From assembly GCA_001941135.1 (NCBI GenBank), contig MSHL01000002.1:1-44075 (forward strand): 44,075 bases of DNA. Direction: 5' to 3'. Of the stretch, positions 43,051-44,075 are shown one piece after another (the stretch's first letter is position 1; every line of letters begins with the position of its first letter). The notes beneath the pieces were generated by a model that saw only the letters and a program-made list of their open reading frames with translations, had not been told where the DNA came from and did not search any database. Position numbers and translations under genes: made by a program. The stretch comes from Ruminococcus sp. Zagget11 (lineage in GTDB: Bacteria; Bacillota; Clostridia; Oscillospirales; Ruminococcaceae).

Positions 43051-44075
43051 TTATACCTCCTTTGCAGCGGTGCGGCAGGGAAGCGTTATTACAACAGTCG
43101 TACCCATTCCCTCTTCGCTGAAAAGCTCCAAAGAGCCTCCGTGCATGGTAATTATTTCATCGGCAACGGCAAGTCCTATTCCCGAACCTCTTTTGTTGTG
43201 ATTGGCACGGAAAAACTTTGTTTTCACCTTAGGTAAATCCTCCGGGCTTATGCCGCAGCCCGTATCGCTTATTTCAATTTCAACCTTAGTGTCATCGGGA
43301 ACAACCGCCTGTACAGTGATTAAACCGCCTTTTTCCGAATATTTGATAGCATTGTCTATAATATTTATAAAAACCTGTCTTAATCGGCTGCGGTCGCCGT
43401 ATACAATGGGTATTTCCTCCGTTTCATTATATACAAGCTCAATACCCTCACTTTTGGCTTTTTCCGCATAAATCAGCACAGCATCGGCAAGCTCCGCAAA
43501 TATATCAACATTACCCTTGGTAAGGGTAAATTTGCCGTTCTGCATTCTTGAAAAATCAAGAAGCTCCTCAACCATATCCGAAAGGCGATCCGTTTCCGAG
43601 GAAATAACCCTCATTCCCTTGACAATGGTTTCCTTGTCGTCAGGCATAGAGGCTATGGTTTCCGCCCAACCTCTTATGGCGGTCAAGGGGGTTCTCAATT
43701 CATGGGAAACACCCGAAACAAATTCATTCCTCATTGCTTCCGACTGGGAAAGCTCATCTGCCATTTTATTGACTATATCACAAAGCTCGCCGATTTCATC
43801 ATCCGTTTCAACATTTGTACGCAATGAAAAATCGCCCCTTGCATATCGTCTTGCGGTAGCGCCCAGCTGTCTTACGGGAAAAACTATGGATTTTACAAAA
43901 TAAAGTCCCGATGACAGGGTAAGAACCAGCATAGCTAAAAATAGAAGCACCATAGCGGCAATGTACGAGGCTATTTGTTTATCTATCTCCTCAAAGGAGC
44001 TGACGAGCCTTATAACGCTGTAATCGCCCGTTGTATCGGGGGTAACGATACTCACGGCAAATATACTCTCGCCGG
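43051..44075 (-). CDS. Sensor histidine kinase, 5' end outside the window
   Basis: At least 341 aa; the frame stays open to the window edge, so the true start is beyond 44075 and the GTG at 44055 is internal. Visible in order are part of an extracytoplasmic sensor domain, one transmembrane segment (about 20 hydrophobic residues near YIAAMVLLFLAMLVLTLSSG), a HAMP domain (PVRQLGATARRYARGDFS), the HisKA phosphorylation site SHELRTPLTAIRGWAE, and the HATPase boxes (IIDNAIKYS, DTGCGISPEDL, RGSGIGLAVADEI). It is a WalK/PhoR-type kinase. The response regulator is presumably just outside the window. Confidence 0.93.
   Translation of the reverse strand, partial: GESIFAVSIVTPDTTGDYSVIRLVSSFEEIDKQIASYIAAMVLLFLAMLVLTLSSGLYFVKSIVFPVRQLGATARRYARGDFSLRTNVETDDEIGELCDIVNKMADELSQSEAMRNEFVSGVSHELRTPLTAIRGWAETIASMPDDKETIVKGMRVISSETDRLSDMVEELLDFSRMQNGKFTLTKGNVDIFAELADAVLIYAEKAKSEGIELVYNETEEIPIVYGDRSRLRQVFINIIDNAIKYSEKGGLITVQAVVPDDTKVEIEISDTGCGISPEDLPKVKTKFFRANHNKRGSGIGLAVADEIITMHGGSLELFSEEGMGTTVVITLPCRTAAKEV

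Overview
The window reads as chromosomal DNA of an anaerobic, low-to-mid GC Firmicute, most likely a gut Clostridia/Ruminococcaceae-type bacterium. The grounds are a 2-oxoacid:ferredoxin oxidoreductase, GTP-type PEP carboxykinase, ALA synthesis by the C5 (glutamyl-tRNA) route, GGAGG ribosome binding sites and TTGACA-17-TATAAT promoters. This placement is inference. No rRNA, tRNA, CRISPR array, phage or transposase gene was found.

Layout: (1) 1-6.7 kb: a minus-strand operon for a sulfonate/taurine-type ABC importer plus a signal-less arylsulfotransferase-family protein; divergent from it a thioredoxin; then thioredoxin reductase and an Rrf2-family regulator. (2) 6.9-11.06 kb: a tight seven-gene plus-strand operon: MetY-type sulfhydrylase, small siroheme sulfite reductase, TusA-like protein, thioredoxin, ThiS-like carrier ending GGGR, ThiF-like activating enzyme and JAMM protease. 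This matches the protein-thiocarboxylate (HcyS/HcyF/HcyD) route to homocysteine. (3) 11.1-17.5 kb: a minus-strand siroheme operon hemA, precorrin-2 dehydrogenase, hemC, cobA-hemD, hemB, hemL, convergent with the sulfur operon and presumably making its cofactor. (4) 17.7-24.1 kb: housekeeping genes (MBL hydrolase, proA, proB, D-2-hydroxyacid dehydrogenase, amidohydrolase, two membrane proteins). (5) 24.2-26.4 kb: PadR regulator with twin operators and a flavodoxin-SCP2-like-membrane fusion protein. (6) 26.4-31.5 kb: a MITE-like palindrome, a small secreted protein, GTP-PEPCK, and a lipoprotein/metallopeptidase pair lying between two 74-bp copies of the PEPCK gene's 3' end. (7) 31.5-36.5 kb: two M14-type deacylase paralogues (one without its zinc ligands), transglutaminase, alpha-E and circularly permuted ATP-grasp genes, led by a possible 30-aa membrane peptide. 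(8) 36.7-44.1 kb: 2-oxoacid:ferredoxin oxidoreductase subunits, a P-loop ATPase, FakA-like kinase, HflX and the 3' part of a sensor histidine kinase.

Regions 1-3 appear to form one unit. Imported organosulfur would yield sulfite; siroheme sulfite reductase, fed by thioredoxins, would make sulfide; sulfide would be loaded on the carrier protein and passed by MetY to a homoserine ester. Promoters of all three operons share a TTACTATGT motif.

Six reading-frame breaks (hemB, hemD, two in the flavodoxin fusion, the metallopeptidase, alpha-E) each sit in a mononucleotide run of five to eight bases, and each is repaired by a one-base length change. They look more like consensus or assembly errors than gene decay, so those genes are annotated as probably intact.
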